Below are positions 1 to 6,718 of a stretch of 10,403 bases of DNA, one piece after another. Within the stretch, counting starts at the first letter, position 1. Every line of letters starts with the position of its first letter. Both the position numbers and the translations under genes were made by a program. Below the pieces are notes generated by a model, which worked only from the letters and a program-made list of their open reading frames with translations, was not told where the DNA came from and searched no databases. This DNA is from an uncultured Oscillospiraceae bacterium (GTDB lineage Bacteria > Bacillota > Clostridia > Oscillospirales > Acutalibacteraceae), in assembly GCA_900555705.1 (NCBI GenBank), contig USLV01000022.1:1-10403 (forward strand), written 5' to 3'.

Positions 1-267
1 GTCGGCACCGGACGGAGCGATTTCCCGAACCAGATCAACAACGTGCTCGCCTTTCCCGGCATTTTCCGCGGCGCTCTCGATGTGCGGGCGCGCGACATCA
101 ACGACGAGATGAAAACCGCCGCAGCCTATGCGATCGCCGGTCTGATCGACGACGAGGCACTGACGGCGGAGAATATCCTGCCGAGCGCGCTGGATCCGGC
201 GGTTGCGCCCGCCGTTGCCCGCGCCGTTGCGGAGGCCGCCCGCCGGTCGGGCGTTGCGCGGATATGA
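1..267 (+). CDS. Malic enzyme (NAD(P)-dependent malate dehydrogenase, decarboxylating), C-terminal fragment
   Basis: Reading frame 1 is open from the first base and gives 88 residues before a TGA at 265-267; the 5' part of the gene lies outside the window. The stretch GRSDFPNQINNVLAFPGIFR followed by GALDVRARDINDEMKTAAA is the strongly conserved C-terminal signature of bacterial malic enzymes, close to the NAD-binding domain. These enzymes oxidatively decarboxylate malate to pyruvate and CO2 in the cytoplasm, yielding NAD(P)H. The tail (roughly the last 45 residues), with ALTAENILPSALDP and an alanine-rich end, fits the normal C-terminus, so the gene appears intact at this end. The cofactor preference cannot be read from this fragment. 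The next gene overlaps its stop codon, which suggests translational coupling. Confidence 0.9.
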   Translation, partial: VGTGRSDFPNQINNVLAFPGIFRGALDVRARDINDEMKTAAAYAIAGLIDDEALTAENILPSALDPAVAPAVARAVAEAARRSGVARI

Positions 268-485
268 CGGACGAATCCATCCGCCCTGGTCGGTATCGCC
301 ATTTCAAGGGCGGGGAATACCGCGTTCTCTGCGTCGCCCATCATTCGGAGACGCTGGAAGACATGGTCGTTTATCAGGCGCTCTACGGCGAAGGCGACAT
401 CTGGGTCCGCCCCGCCGCGATGTGGTGCGAAACGGTGGAACGGGACGGCGGCCTCGCGCCGCGTTTCGCCTATATCGGCGACTAA
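264..485 (+). CDS. DUF1653 family protein
   Basis: This encodes 73 residues. The segment RPGRYRHFKGGEYRVLCVAH, then SETLEDMVVYQALYGEGDIWVRP in register, is the characteristic core of the DUF1653 family: a short soluble domain with conserved Tyr/His/Phe at the start, E-x-VVY in the middle and WVRP near the end. The molecular function of the family is not established as far as I know. The ATG (264-266) overlaps the malic enzyme TGA (265-267) in an ATGA arrangement, so it is probably translated by coupling. It has no signal peptide or membrane segment. Length is typical for the family. The family call is secure; a role is not offered. Confidence 0.85.
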   Translation: MTDESIRPGRYRHFKGGEYRVLCVAHHSETLEDMVVYQALYGEGDIWVRPAAMWCETVERDGGLAPRFAYIGD

Positions 486-506
486 TCAAAGAAAGGGGTG
501 ATGGCC

Positions 507-725
507 ATGCGCCAGAAGCTCTATGGCAATCATGTGCAGCCTGCATGTGAAATATGCGTCCACGGCCGACGCTCCTCCGACGGGCGGACGGTTCTCTGCC
601 GCCGCAAAGGTGTGGTGCCACTCTATCACCATTGCCGTCGGTTTTGCTATGACCCGCTCAAGCGGGAGCCCCGGCGTGCACCAGCGCTCCGGGAGCACCA
701 AGCAGATGAATTTTCGCTGGAATAA
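507..725 (+). CDS. Small cysteine-rich protein, possibly metal-binding, unknown function
   Basis: This encodes 72 residues if started at the ATG at 507, which I prefer because AAGGGG (493-498) lies 8 bases upstream. In-frame alternatives are GTG at 498 and ATG at 501, and both sit too close to that site. The protein begins MRQKLYGNHVQPACEICVHG. It carries Cys14-x2-Cys17, Cys31, Cys43 and Cys47, with His41 and His42 next to Cys43, a spacing that could bind a zinc ion or an iron-sulfur cluster. The centre (GRTVLCRRKGVVPLYHHCRRF) and the following YDPLKREPRRAP are basic and look conserved rather than random. I have a weak memory of similar short proteins in Clostridia but know no named family. 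It is the last gene before a strong terminator, 21 bases after the DUF1653 gene. Confidence 0.7.
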   Translation: MRQKLYGNHVQPACEICVHGRRSSDGRTVLCRRKGVVPLYHHCRRFCYDPLKREPRRAPALREHQADEFSLE

Positions 726-732
726 ATGTACG

Positions 733-771
733 ACAGCACCGTCCATCTCTCTGATGGGCGGCGCTGTTTTT
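733..771 (+). terminator. Rho-independent terminator of the malic enzyme-DUF1653 unit
   Basis: A 15-bp stem (733-747 with 753-767), containing one A/C mismatch and one U-G pair, closes a five-base loop TCTCT and runs directly into TTTTT (767-771) and further T-rich sequence. It starts 7 bases after the stop codon of the small cysteine-rich protein. This ends the first transcription unit and separates it from the envelope operon. Confidence 0.9.
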
Positions 772-784
772 ATTTCTTTCATTT

Positions 785-812
785 TTGCCTCAACTTTCCA
801 GCCTGCTATATA
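785..812 (+). promoter_or_regulatory. Predicted vegetative (sigma-A type) promoter of the envelope operon
   Basis: TTGCCT (785-790) and TATATA (807-812) are separated by 16 bases, and TGC directly before the -10 box makes it an extended -10 element. The site lies between the upstream terminator and the first gene at 864, giving an untranslated leader of about 45 bases. No equally good promoter was seen in the short gaps inside the operon. Recognition by eye only. Confidence 0.6.
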
Positions 813-863
813 CTCTTTGGATTATAGAAGCGTCGTCATCCGGCTGAAAGGATTGTCCACGTT

Positions 864-1679
864 ATGAAAAAAGCACATGTCCAAAACTCCCGTCCTCTTC
901 TGTTGATCGTCTGCATCAGCTTTGTCTGTATATGTGGACTGATTGCCGTCATGGCCATTCTCAACGGCCGCGCACTGGAGTCCAACAATCCCTCTCCGTC
1001 TCAGTCGCAGCAGGAGACGAACGGTACTGCTGCGACCACCGGCACGGATAAGCCCACCGACCCAACGACTCCAAATACCACCACGCCATCCGAAGCGCTC
1101 TCGGAAGTGACGCCCGATTATTTTGATGACGCACTCTTCATCGGCAATTCACGCACGGAAGGCCTGATGCTCTATAGCGATCTTGGGGATGCCACTTTTC
1201 TGGCGCATAAAGGGCTGATGGTCGACACCGCTTTTACCAAAAAGATTGTCAAATTCGGTTCCGACAGAATTACGGTGGTGGAGGCGTTGCAGCGGGGGCA
1301 CTATGGCAAGGTGTACGTGATGCTCGGTATGAATGAGCTCGGCTGGGCCTATGACACAATTTTCATACAGAAATACGGCGAGCTGGTGGATGCGATCCGT
1401 GCCGCACAACCCGACGCCGAGATCTGCCTGCAATCCATTCTGCCGGTGACGGCGGCCAAATCCGACAGTGATCCCATTTACAACAATCCCAAAATCGAGA
1501 GCTATAACCGCCTGATCCGACAGCTCGCGATGGAAAAAGGGGTTCGCTATCTGAATGTGGCCGAGGCAGTCGGAGCGAATGGCGTGCTACCGGAAGAAGG
1601 CTCGACCGACGGCGTCCATTTGAAGCCGGCCTACTGCGAAAAATGGGCATCCTATCTCAAAAGCCATCCGATTTCATAA
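864..1679 (+). CDS. Membrane-anchored SGNH/GDSL-family hydrolase
   Basis: This encodes 271 residues. The N-terminus has one hydrophobic helix (about residues 11-33), probably an uncleaved anchor, followed by a Ser/Thr/Pro/Gln-rich linker (about 40-80) that would span the outer face of the membrane. The catalytic domain shows ALFIGNSRTEG with the likely nucleophile Ser96 (block I), VMLGMNELGW (Gly155, Asn157; block III) and TDGVHLKP with Asp249 and His252 (block V). SGNH enzymes are esterases or O-acyltransferases on sugars and peptidoglycan, so an extracellular envelope substrate is likely, but not shown. GAAAGGA (846-852) lies 11 bases before the ATG. It is the first gene of a six-gene unit with an MBOAT acyltransferase, so it may add or remove the same acyl group. 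Family call firm, substrate inferred. Confidence 0.85.
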   Translation: MKKAHVQNSRPLLLIVCISFVCICGLIAVMAILNGRALESNNPSPSQSQQETNGTAATTGTDKPTDPTTPNTTTPSEALSEVTPDYFDDALFIGNSRTEGLMLYSDLGDATFLAHKGLMVDTAFTKKIVKFGSDRITVVEALQRGHYGKVYVMLGMNELGWAYDTIFIQKYGELVDAIRAAQPDAEICLQSILPVTAAKSDSDPIYNNPKIESYNRLIRQLAMEKGVRYLNVAEAVGANGVLPEEGSTDGVHLKPAYCEKWASYLKSHPIS

Positions 1680-1700
1680 ATTTCAGGAGGGGTTTATTTC

Positions 1701-2171
1701 ATGAAACGCATCGGTTCCGTTTTCTGCTTCTTTCTTCTCTTTCTATCGCTCACAGGCTGCGGACAGTCCGCCGTCTCACTCAACGTATCCGGCTGTGCCG
1801 ACGCGCTGCTGCGGGAGCTGTCCTGGCGGGACACCATCACCCGGGTCGAGGATCGCATCTGGCAGGCGCTCTACGGCATCGCGCCGGAGGATGTCCGGCA
1901 GGCGGATGTGCGCATGGGTACCGCCGCAACTGCGGAGGAAATCGCGGTATTGGAAGCGGCGGACGCAGCGGCTGCCAACCGCATTCGCACGGCGCTTGAG
2001 CAGCGTATTGCGGATCAGATCGAGGCCTTCACAGACTACCATCCTGAGGAGCTGACAAAACTCGCCTCTCCGCTGCTCGATGTACGCGGACAGTATGTTG
2101 TCTTCTGTCTGAACGATGACCGTGCGGCGGCTGAAGCTGTCATGGAGCAGCAGTACAAATCGGCCTCCTGA
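1701..2171 (+). CDS. DUF4358 lipoprotein
   Basis: This encodes 156 residues. The start MKRIGSVFCFFLLFLSLTGC is a lipoprotein signal peptide with lipobox Leu17-Thr18-Gly19-Cys20, so the mature protein is likely lipidated at Cys20 and held on the outside of the cytoplasmic membrane. The part after residue 75 (AEEIAVLEAADAAAANRIRT, then QRIADQIEAFTDYHPEELTKL and RGQYVVFCLNDD) matches the pattern I know for DUF4358, a clostridial family without an assigned activity. AGGAGGGG (1685-1692) lies 8 bases before the ATG. The gene begins 21 bases after the SGNH gene and ends 20 bases before the sigma gene. In Clostridia such proteins are, from memory, often found beside MBOAT and DHHW genes, as here. 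This suggests an accessory role in the same envelope process. Confidence 0.8.
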   Translation: MKRIGSVFCFFLLFLSLTGCGQSAVSLNVSGCADALLRELSWRDTITRVEDRIWQALYGIAPEDVRQADVRMGTAATAEEIAVLEAADAAAANRIRTALEQRIADQIEAFTDYHPEELTKLASPLLDVRGQYVVFCLNDDRAAAEAVMEQQYKSAS

Positions 2172-2191
2172 GGGCAGAGAGGAACGGAACC

Positions 2192-2713
2192 GTGGCAAAT
2201 ACGCAGGACTTGACAGAGGCGCTGGTCGCCTATATTGAGGAGAATCAGGCACGCTTTTATCGCTGGGCCTATCGCTATGTCCACAACGAGACAGCCGCGC
2301 TTGACGTTGTCCACGACAGCATTGTGGAGGCTTTGACCCATATTCGAGAGCTGCGGCATCCCGACAGTATGCGCAGCTGGTTTTACCATATCCTGATCCA
2401 TGAGAGCCTGCGGGCGGTTCGGCACAGGCAGCGGCTTTTACCGCTGGAGACGCTGCCGGAGAAAGCGAGTCGGGAACAGCCGGACGCCGGACGTGCGGTC
2501 GATGTTTTGCGGGCAGTCGACAACTTGCCGCCCAGGCTCCGGGTAGTCGTCATGCTTCGTTTTTATGAGGACATGACACTGGAGGAGATCGCCGTCGCGA
2601 CAGATGCCAATCTCAGCACCATCAAATCAAGACTTTACAAAGCCATGGGGCTGCTTCGCGCGGCTCTCAGGGACTATGCAGAGGAGGAACTCACACATGA
2701 AACAGTTGAATGA
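2192..2713 (+). CDS. ECF-type RNA polymerase sigma factor (sigma-V-like)
   Basis: This encodes 173 residues and starts at GTG, with GAGAGGAA (2177-2184) 7 bases upstream. Region 2 spans about residues 20-82, including DVVHDSIVEAL for core binding and the aromatic/basic segment SWFYHILIHESLRAVRHRQR for -10 recognition. Region 4 spans about 105-160 (LPPRLRVVVMLRFYEDMTLE, then a helix-turn-helix around EEIAVATDANLSTIKSRLYK). The two-domain size is typical of ECF sigma factors. The next gene overlaps the end by 17 bases and encodes an RsiV-like anti-sigma factor, which points to the sigma-V (ECF30-type) group. In B. subtilis sigma-V answers lysozyme. The target promoters here are unknown, and I did not find a convincing autoregulatory site in front of the operon. 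Confidence 0.9.
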   Translation: MANTQDLTEALVAYIEENQARFYRWAYRYVHNETAALDVVHDSIVEALTHIRELRHPDSMRSWFYHILIHESLRAVRHRQRLLPLETLPEKASREQPDAGRAVDVLRAVDNLPPRLRVVVMLRFYEDMTLEEIAVATDANLSTIKSRLYKAMGLLRAALRDYAEEELTHETVE

Positions 2714-3557
2714 TGCCCGCGAGGTATTCGAACAGACACCCATTCCGGATTCTCTCGGCGAGACGGTCACAGCCGCCATTCGCACGGGACGGCAGACAGC
2801 CCGGCGGCAGCGCCGCTCTTACGGCTGGTATATTGCAGCCTGTGCCTGTCTGGCTTTTATCGTCACGCTCAACACGGTTCCGGTTTTCGCCCTCAGCATA
2901 CAGGAAATTCCTGTTCTCGGCAATATCGCCCGGGTTTTCACCTTCCGTCAGTACAGCGAGTCGAAGGAAAATATCCTGATCAACGTTAATATTCCGGCGC
3001 TGGAAAACACCGGTAATACCGAGCTCGAGCGCCGTATCAACTATGAGATTTTGACACGCATGAATGAGGAGATTGAGGAGGCGCGGCAGCGCGCCGCCGA
3101 ATATCGCCAGGCCATTCTCGACACCGGCGGCACCGAGGAGGATTTCTGGCCGATCGACATCAATCTTGACTATGAGATCCACTGCTCCAACGAGAAGATT
3201 GTCTCGTTTGTTATCACCAAAAGCGAGGCGGCGGCTAACTATAATGTCGAACAGTTTTTCTATAATATTGATTTACAGACCGGTCAGGAGCTGGATCTTC
3301 GGCATGTGCTCGGAGACGATTTCGCCGCTGTCATCAGCAAACAGGTATGGGATACCATTGCAGACGAACTGGCGACAGATGAAAAGGTCTCTTATTTTGA
3401 GGAGGCAGGCGCGGTGATCGACCACGTCCCTGCCAATCACAACTTCTACATCGATGCGGACGGGCATGTAGTCGTCGTATTCGACAAATATGAAATTGCC
3501 CCCGGGTATATGGGAATCCGGGAGTTCACCATTGTCCCCGCCGTGACAGGAGAGTAA
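2697..3557 (+). CDS. RsiV-like transmembrane anti-sigma factor (DUF3298/DUF4163-type)
   Basis: This encodes 286 residues from the ATG at 2697, preceded by GGAGGA; an upstream in-frame ATG at 2604 lies inside the sigma gene and lacks such a site. The N-terminal 40 residues are cytoplasmic and end in a basic stretch (TARRQRR). One membrane helix follows (about 43-62), then VPVFA-LS, a plausible signal peptidase site after Ala65. The outer part has NILINVNIPALENTGNTELE, a long helix (EEIEEARQRAAEYRQ) and EQFFYNIDLQTGQELDLRHV, ending in a conserved beta-rich domain (about 190-286). This matches RsiV of B. subtilis, which binds lysozyme and is then cut by signal peptidase and an intramembrane protease, freeing sigma-V. 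Family assignment is strong; lysozyme as ligand is inferred. The 17-base overlap with the sigma gene suggests coupled, balanced synthesis. Confidence 0.88.
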   Translation: MKQLNDAREVFEQTPIPDSLGETVTAAIRTGRQTARRQRRSYGWYIAACACLAFIVTLNTVPVFALSIQEIPVLGNIARVFTFRQYSESKENILINVNIPALENTGNTELERRINYEILTRMNEEIEEARQRAAEYRQAILDTGGTEEDFWPIDINLDYEIHCSNEKIVSFVITKSEAAANYNVEQFFYNIDLQTGQELDLRHVLGDDFAAVISKQVWDTIADELATDEKVSYFEEAGAVIDHVPANHNFYIDADGHVVVVFDKYEIAPGYMGIREFTIVPAVTGE

Positions 3558-3563
3558 TACCCG

Positions 3564-4973
3564 ATGGTTTTCAGCAGCCTGTCCTTTCTTCTCTGGTTCC
3601 TGCCCGCTGCGCTGGCGGCGTATTATCTCCTGCCGCGTCGGTTCCGCAATATCGTTCTGCTGCTCTTCAGCCTGTTCTTCTACGCCTGGGGCGAGCCGGT
3701 TTATGTGCTGCTGATGCTCGGCTATATCGCGATGGACTATGGCTTCGGTCGTTGGATCGCGGCCGGGCTGACAGCCGGCAACAGGAGACGCTCCCGCCAT
3801 ATCCTGATCCTGGCGGTCATTCTGAACATCGGTCTGCTCGGCTTCTTTAAATACACCGATTTTCTGCTCTCCTCGCTGAACAGTCTCTTTTCACTCTCCC
3901 TGCCGATGCTCGAGCTGCCTCTGCCGATCGGCATCTCCTTCTATACGTTTCAGGCGCTTTCCTATCTCATCGATCTCTATCGCGGTGAGGTGGAACTCCT
4001 GCGAAACCCGCTCGACTTCGGCATGTATGTGACCCTGTTTCCTCAGCTGATCGCCGGTCCGATCGTCCGTTTGAAAACGATCGCCGGAGAGCTGCGGGAT
4101 CGCCGGGAGACGGCTGCCCTTTTCGCCTCCGGGGTACGGCGGTTTACAGTCGGCCTCGGGAAAAAGGTTCTGCTGGCCAATACGGCGGGAGCGCTCTGGG
4201 AGGAGATTGGCGCAGCCGACCCGACCGGACTGCCCGCGCTGACTGCCTGGATCGGTCTTGCGGCTTTTACCTTCCAGATCTACTTCGACTTTTCCGGCTA
4301 TTCGGATATGGCGGTCGGCCTCGGCCGGATGTTCGGCTTCCGTTTTCCCGAAAATTTCGACCACCCCTATCTCTCCCGCAGCATCACGGAGTTCTGGCGT
4401 CGCTGGCATATCTCACTCGGCACCTGGTTTCGGGAATACGTCTACATCCCGCTCGGCGGCAATCGTCGCGGACGCGGACGGCAGGTGCTGAACCTGCTGA
4501 TTGTCTGGGGGCTGACCGGTATCTGGCACGGTGCAAGCTGGAATTTCGTTGTCTGGGGATTATTCTTCGGCATCCTGCTGATACTGGAGAAGCGGTTTCT
4601 CCTGCGCACGCTGGAGCGGTTGCCGCGCCTGCTCTCCTGGTGTTATGCGATGCTGCTGGTCATGCTCGGCTGGGTGCTGTTCGCGCACGCCTCTCTGCCG
4701 GAGGGCATACGCTATCTGGCCGCCCTTTTCGGCAGCGGCGCACCGGCTTCTCCGCTTTCTCTGTATTACCTGTCTACCAATTGGTTGCCCTTCCTCCTCA
4801 TGGCGCTGTTCAGCACCGATCTGCCGCGCCGTCTCTGCCACCGAGCCTCCGCACAGGTGGGAGAAAACACGCTGGCCCTTGCGGAGCCGTTGGTGCTGTC
4901 GGCGCTGCTTCTGCTGTGCGTGGCATGTCTGGTGGACGCAACCTATAATCCGTTTCTCTATTTTCGTTTCTGA
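3564..4973 (+). CDS. MBOAT family membrane O-acyltransferase (AlgI/DltB/PatA-like)
   Basis: This encodes 469 residues, a usual length, with about ten hydrophobic segments. Family marks in order: MVFSSLSFLLWFLPAALAAY at the start, FFYAWGEPVY (about 38-47), PIGISFYTFQALSYLIDLYR (121-140), LFPQLIAGPIVR (158-169), FDFSGYSDMAVGLGRMFGF (241-259), FWRRWHISLGTWFREYVYIP with His282, LTGIWHGASWNFVVWG with His322 (the position of the catalytic His in this family), and a C-terminal YNPFLYFRF. MBOAT proteins of this branch move an acyl group, usually acetyl, across the membrane for transfer to polysaccharide or peptidoglycan by a partner. It starts 6 bases after the anti-sigma stop, with AGGAGAG upstream. 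The partner is probably the DHHW protein next to it. Family certain, acceptor inferred. Confidence 0.95.
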   Translation: MVFSSLSFLLWFLPAALAAYYLLPRRFRNIVLLLFSLFFYAWGEPVYVLLMLGYIAMDYGFGRWIAAGLTAGNRRRSRHILILAVILNIGLLGFFKYTDFLLSSLNSLFSLSLPMLELPLPIGISFYTFQALSYLIDLYRGEVELLRNPLDFGMYVTLFPQLIAGPIVRLKTIAGELRDRRETAALFASGVRRFTVGLGKKVLLANTAGALWEEIGAADPTGLPALTAWIGLAAFTFQIYFDFSGYSDMAVGLGRMFGFRFPENFDHPYLSRSITEFWRRWHISLGTWFREYVYIPLGGNRRGRGRQVLNLLIVWGLTGIWHGASWNFVVWGLFFGILLILEKRFLLRTLERLPRLLSWCYAMLLVMLGWVLFAHASLPEGIRYLAALFGSGAPASPLSLYYLSTNWLPFLLMALFSTDLPRRLCHRASAQVGENTLALAEPLVLSALLLLCVACLVDATYNPFLYFRF

Positions 4974-5000
4974 TCCATTCGACCAAAGGGAGGCGCTCTG

Positions 5001-6149
5001 ATGAAACGGGAAAAAACCGTCCCGCTCATGTTTATTCTGTTGCTTTCGACCGGATTGGTCGCGCATCTCCTGTGGCCGGATCGTGCCTTTTCCGAGAGCG
5101 AAAACCGCTCCCTCCAGCAATGGCCCGCTTTCAGCAGGACTTCGCTGTTCTCCGGCGACTATACGTCGGCGCTGGCTCAATACGTCGGTGATCAGTTCCC
5201 GGCGCGTGATTTTTGGATTGGCCTCAAAACCGGTTGGGAGCTCGCGCTGCGAAAGCGGGACAACGGCCGTGTCCTGTTCGGAAAAGACGGCCAGTTGTTC
5301 GAATATTTGCCGCCGTCCAGTCTGTCGGCAGAACGGATTGAGGAGAACATCGGCGCAGTTTCGGATTTTCTGTCGCTGACCCGAGAACGGTATCCCGCTG
5401 TCCAGACCAGTGTTCTGCTTGCTCCAACAGCCGACGCCGTGTTGACCGACCGCCTCCCGGCAAACGCCCCGGTTCCGGATCAGGCCGGGATTGCGCGACG
5501 GCTGCGGGAGGCGCTGTCGGTTTCTGTCCCCTTCTGCGATCCCACTGCCGCCCTGACAGCGCATGCAGAGGAATCCATCTATTTCCGCACGGATCACCAC
5601 TGGACAGCGGACGGCGCTTACTACGCCTATGCCGCCTGGGCGGAAACGATCGGGCTGACGCCGCTCACAGCGGATCAGTTTTCCCGGGAAATCGTCTCCG
5701 GGCAATTCCGCGGCACTCTCTATTCCAAGGCCAACTGGCCGCAGCTCCAGCCCGATACGCTCATCGCCTGGCGACACCCCGGAGATACCGCCTGCCGTCG
5801 CACCTCGGACGGCGGCCACACGGTGATTTCCTCGCTTTATGCCGAAGAAGCGCTCGCGACCAAGGATCAGTACGCCTATTTTCTCGGCGGGACCCAACCG
5901 CTGACCGAAATCTCGACCGGTGTGCAGAACGGCCGGACGCTGCTGATCCTCAAGGACTCCTACGCGCATGCCATGGCGCCGTTTCTCGCCTGCCATTATG
6001 AGACAATCCTCGCTGTAGATCTGCGGTACTATCGCGAAAATCTGTTTTCCCTGATCGAGAGCCGCGATGTCACGGATCTGATGGTACTCTACAACGCCGT
6101 TACCTTCGCACAGGACGCCAGTGTCGCCCCCCTCCTCTCCCTTTACTAA
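5001..6149 (+). CDS. DHHW family protein (AlgJ/AlgX-like, extracytoplasmic acyl transfer)
   Basis: This encodes 382 residues. An N-terminal hydrophobic segment (about 7-25) acts as signal anchor, followed by FSESENRSLQQWPAF (30-44), a hallmark of AlgJ/AlgX-like proteins. The motif that names the family, TDHHWTADGAYYAY, places Asp198-His199-His200-Trp201. Near the end, LLILKDSYAHAMAPFLACHY carries Lys318-Asp319-Ser320-Tyr321, where Ser320 would be the nucleophile by analogy with AlgJ/AlgX. These proteins resemble SGNH enzymes and work outside the membrane with an MBOAT protein. GGGAGG (4988-4993) lies 7 bases before the ATG; the gap after the MBOAT gene is 27 bases. The TAA at 6147-6149 overlaps the TAG of the opposing gene. 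It is the last gene of the operon, with a terminator starting 12 bases later. Confidence 0.88.
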   Translation: MKREKTVPLMFILLLSTGLVAHLLWPDRAFSESENRSLQQWPAFSRTSLFSGDYTSALAQYVGDQFPARDFWIGLKTGWELALRKRDNGRVLFGKDGQLFEYLPPSSLSAERIEENIGAVSDFLSLTRERYPAVQTSVLLAPTADAVLTDRLPANAPVPDQAGIARRLREALSVSVPFCDPTAALTAHAEESIYFRTDHHWTADGAYYAYAAWAETIGLTPLTADQFSREIVSGQFRGTLYSKANWPQLQPDTLIAWRHPGDTACRRTSDGGHTVISSLYAEEALATKDQYAYFLGGTQPLTEISTGVQNGRTLLILKDSYAHAMAPFLACHYETILAVDLRYYRENLFSLIESRDVTDLMVLYNAVTFAQDASVAPLLSLY

Positions 6150-6589
6150 TGTTTCCTATCACCTCCGGTTCGGTTTTGCCGTGCCGGGGGCTTTTTGTCA
6201 CCCTGGAATCCACGCAGCAGCAGCCAACCGGACAGCAGCGCAAACACATAGGGCACCGCCGTCAGGAAAACTGCCTTTTCCAAGAGCGCTGCCAGAGCAC
6301 AGAGCAGCACCAGCAGCAGTCCCGCGCCGCCCGCCACTGTCGACAGGCGGTTTCTCTCATCGTTCCATGCACACAGCAGCGCGATGACCAGTAACGCAGC
6401 GCAGAGTCCTGCAAACGGCGCACAAGTGGCTGTCCAGCTACTTATTATCGAAGCCGCTGCCGGCGTAAGCCAAACACAGCCATACCACCCCGCCCGATCG
6501 GTGAACCAGTTGCCAAAAAGCAGCAGAAGCAACATCCCCGCTACCAGAAAACCGCTACACTGTTTTCGAGATATCTGCCAATCGTCCAT
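6146..6589 (-). CDS. Small four-helix membrane protein, unknown function
   Basis: This encodes 147 residues. GGGAGG (6603-6598 on the minus strand) lies 8 bases before the ATG, which strongly supports a real gene. Hydrophobic segments fall at about residues 12-28, 55-74, 84-104 and 106-126. The cytoplasmic or outer C-terminal tail is basic (RGFQGDKKPPARQNRTGGDRKH). No recognisable motif or family was seen. Its stop codon TAG (6148-6146) overlaps the TAA of the DHHW gene on the other strand, and its last codons contain the terminator of that operon. A perfect palindrome lies directly before its ribosome binding site, which may control it. It could be a stand-alone gene or follow the recombinase in one transcript; I see no clear promoter. 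Confidence 0.65.
   Translation of the reverse strand: MDDWQISRKQCSGFLVAGMLLLLLFGNWFTDRAGWYGCVWLTPAAASIISSWTATCAPFAGLCAALLVIALLCAWNDERNRLSTVAGGAGLLLVLLCALAALLEKAVFLTAVPYVFALLSGWLLLRGFQGDKKPPARQNRTGGDRKH
6162..6196 (+). terminator. Probable intrinsic terminator of the envelope operon
   Basis: CCTCCGG (6162-6168) pairs with CCGGGGG (6184-6190) with one U-G pair, and an inner CGG/CCG stem (6171-6173 with 6179-6181) closes a TTTTG loop. A C and TTTTT (6192-6196) follow. It lies inside the 3' coding end of the opposing membrane protein gene, so the same DNA serves two purposes. It has no T-run on the minus strand, so it should act only on plus-strand transcripts. Confidence 0.65.
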
Positions 6590-6603
6590 ATCGTCTGCCT
6601 CCC

Positions 6604-6637
6604 GTCTGTTCCCAAAAGCAGACTTTTGGGAACAGAC
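6604..6637. repeat. Perfect 15-bp inverted repeat with 4-base loop
   Basis: GTCTGTTCCCAAAAG (6604-6618) and its exact reverse complement CTTTTGGGAACAGAC (6623-6637) are separated by CAGA. There is no T-run on either side, so it is not a standard terminator. On the minus strand it ends directly against the GGGAGG of the membrane protein gene. It could be a repressor operator, a leader hairpin or a recombinase site. Confidence 0.9.
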
Positions 6638-6718
6638 ATGCTAGAATGGAAACAGCCGCCGATGTTGTCGAAAACAGGCGAAATTCGACGGGAGGATATG
6701 GGGAAACTCATCCGCTAT

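Noticed and set aside
719..743. ECF-like promoter: GGAAT, 16-base gap, CGTC
   Set aside because: It overlaps the end of the preceding gene and the first arm of the terminator at 733-771, so a transcript from it would start inside or just before the terminator. Probably chance.
2604..2696. Longer N-terminus for the anti-sigma factor from an upstream ATG
   Set aside because: It lies in region 4 of the sigma gene without a ribosome binding site; the ATG at 2697 has GGAGGA at the right distance.
4560..5996. Long minus-strand open frame of 478 codons
   Set aside because: It is antisense to the MBOAT and DHHW genes, which have clear family motifs; its translation has no recognisable domain. Long antisense frames are common in GC-rich coding DNA.
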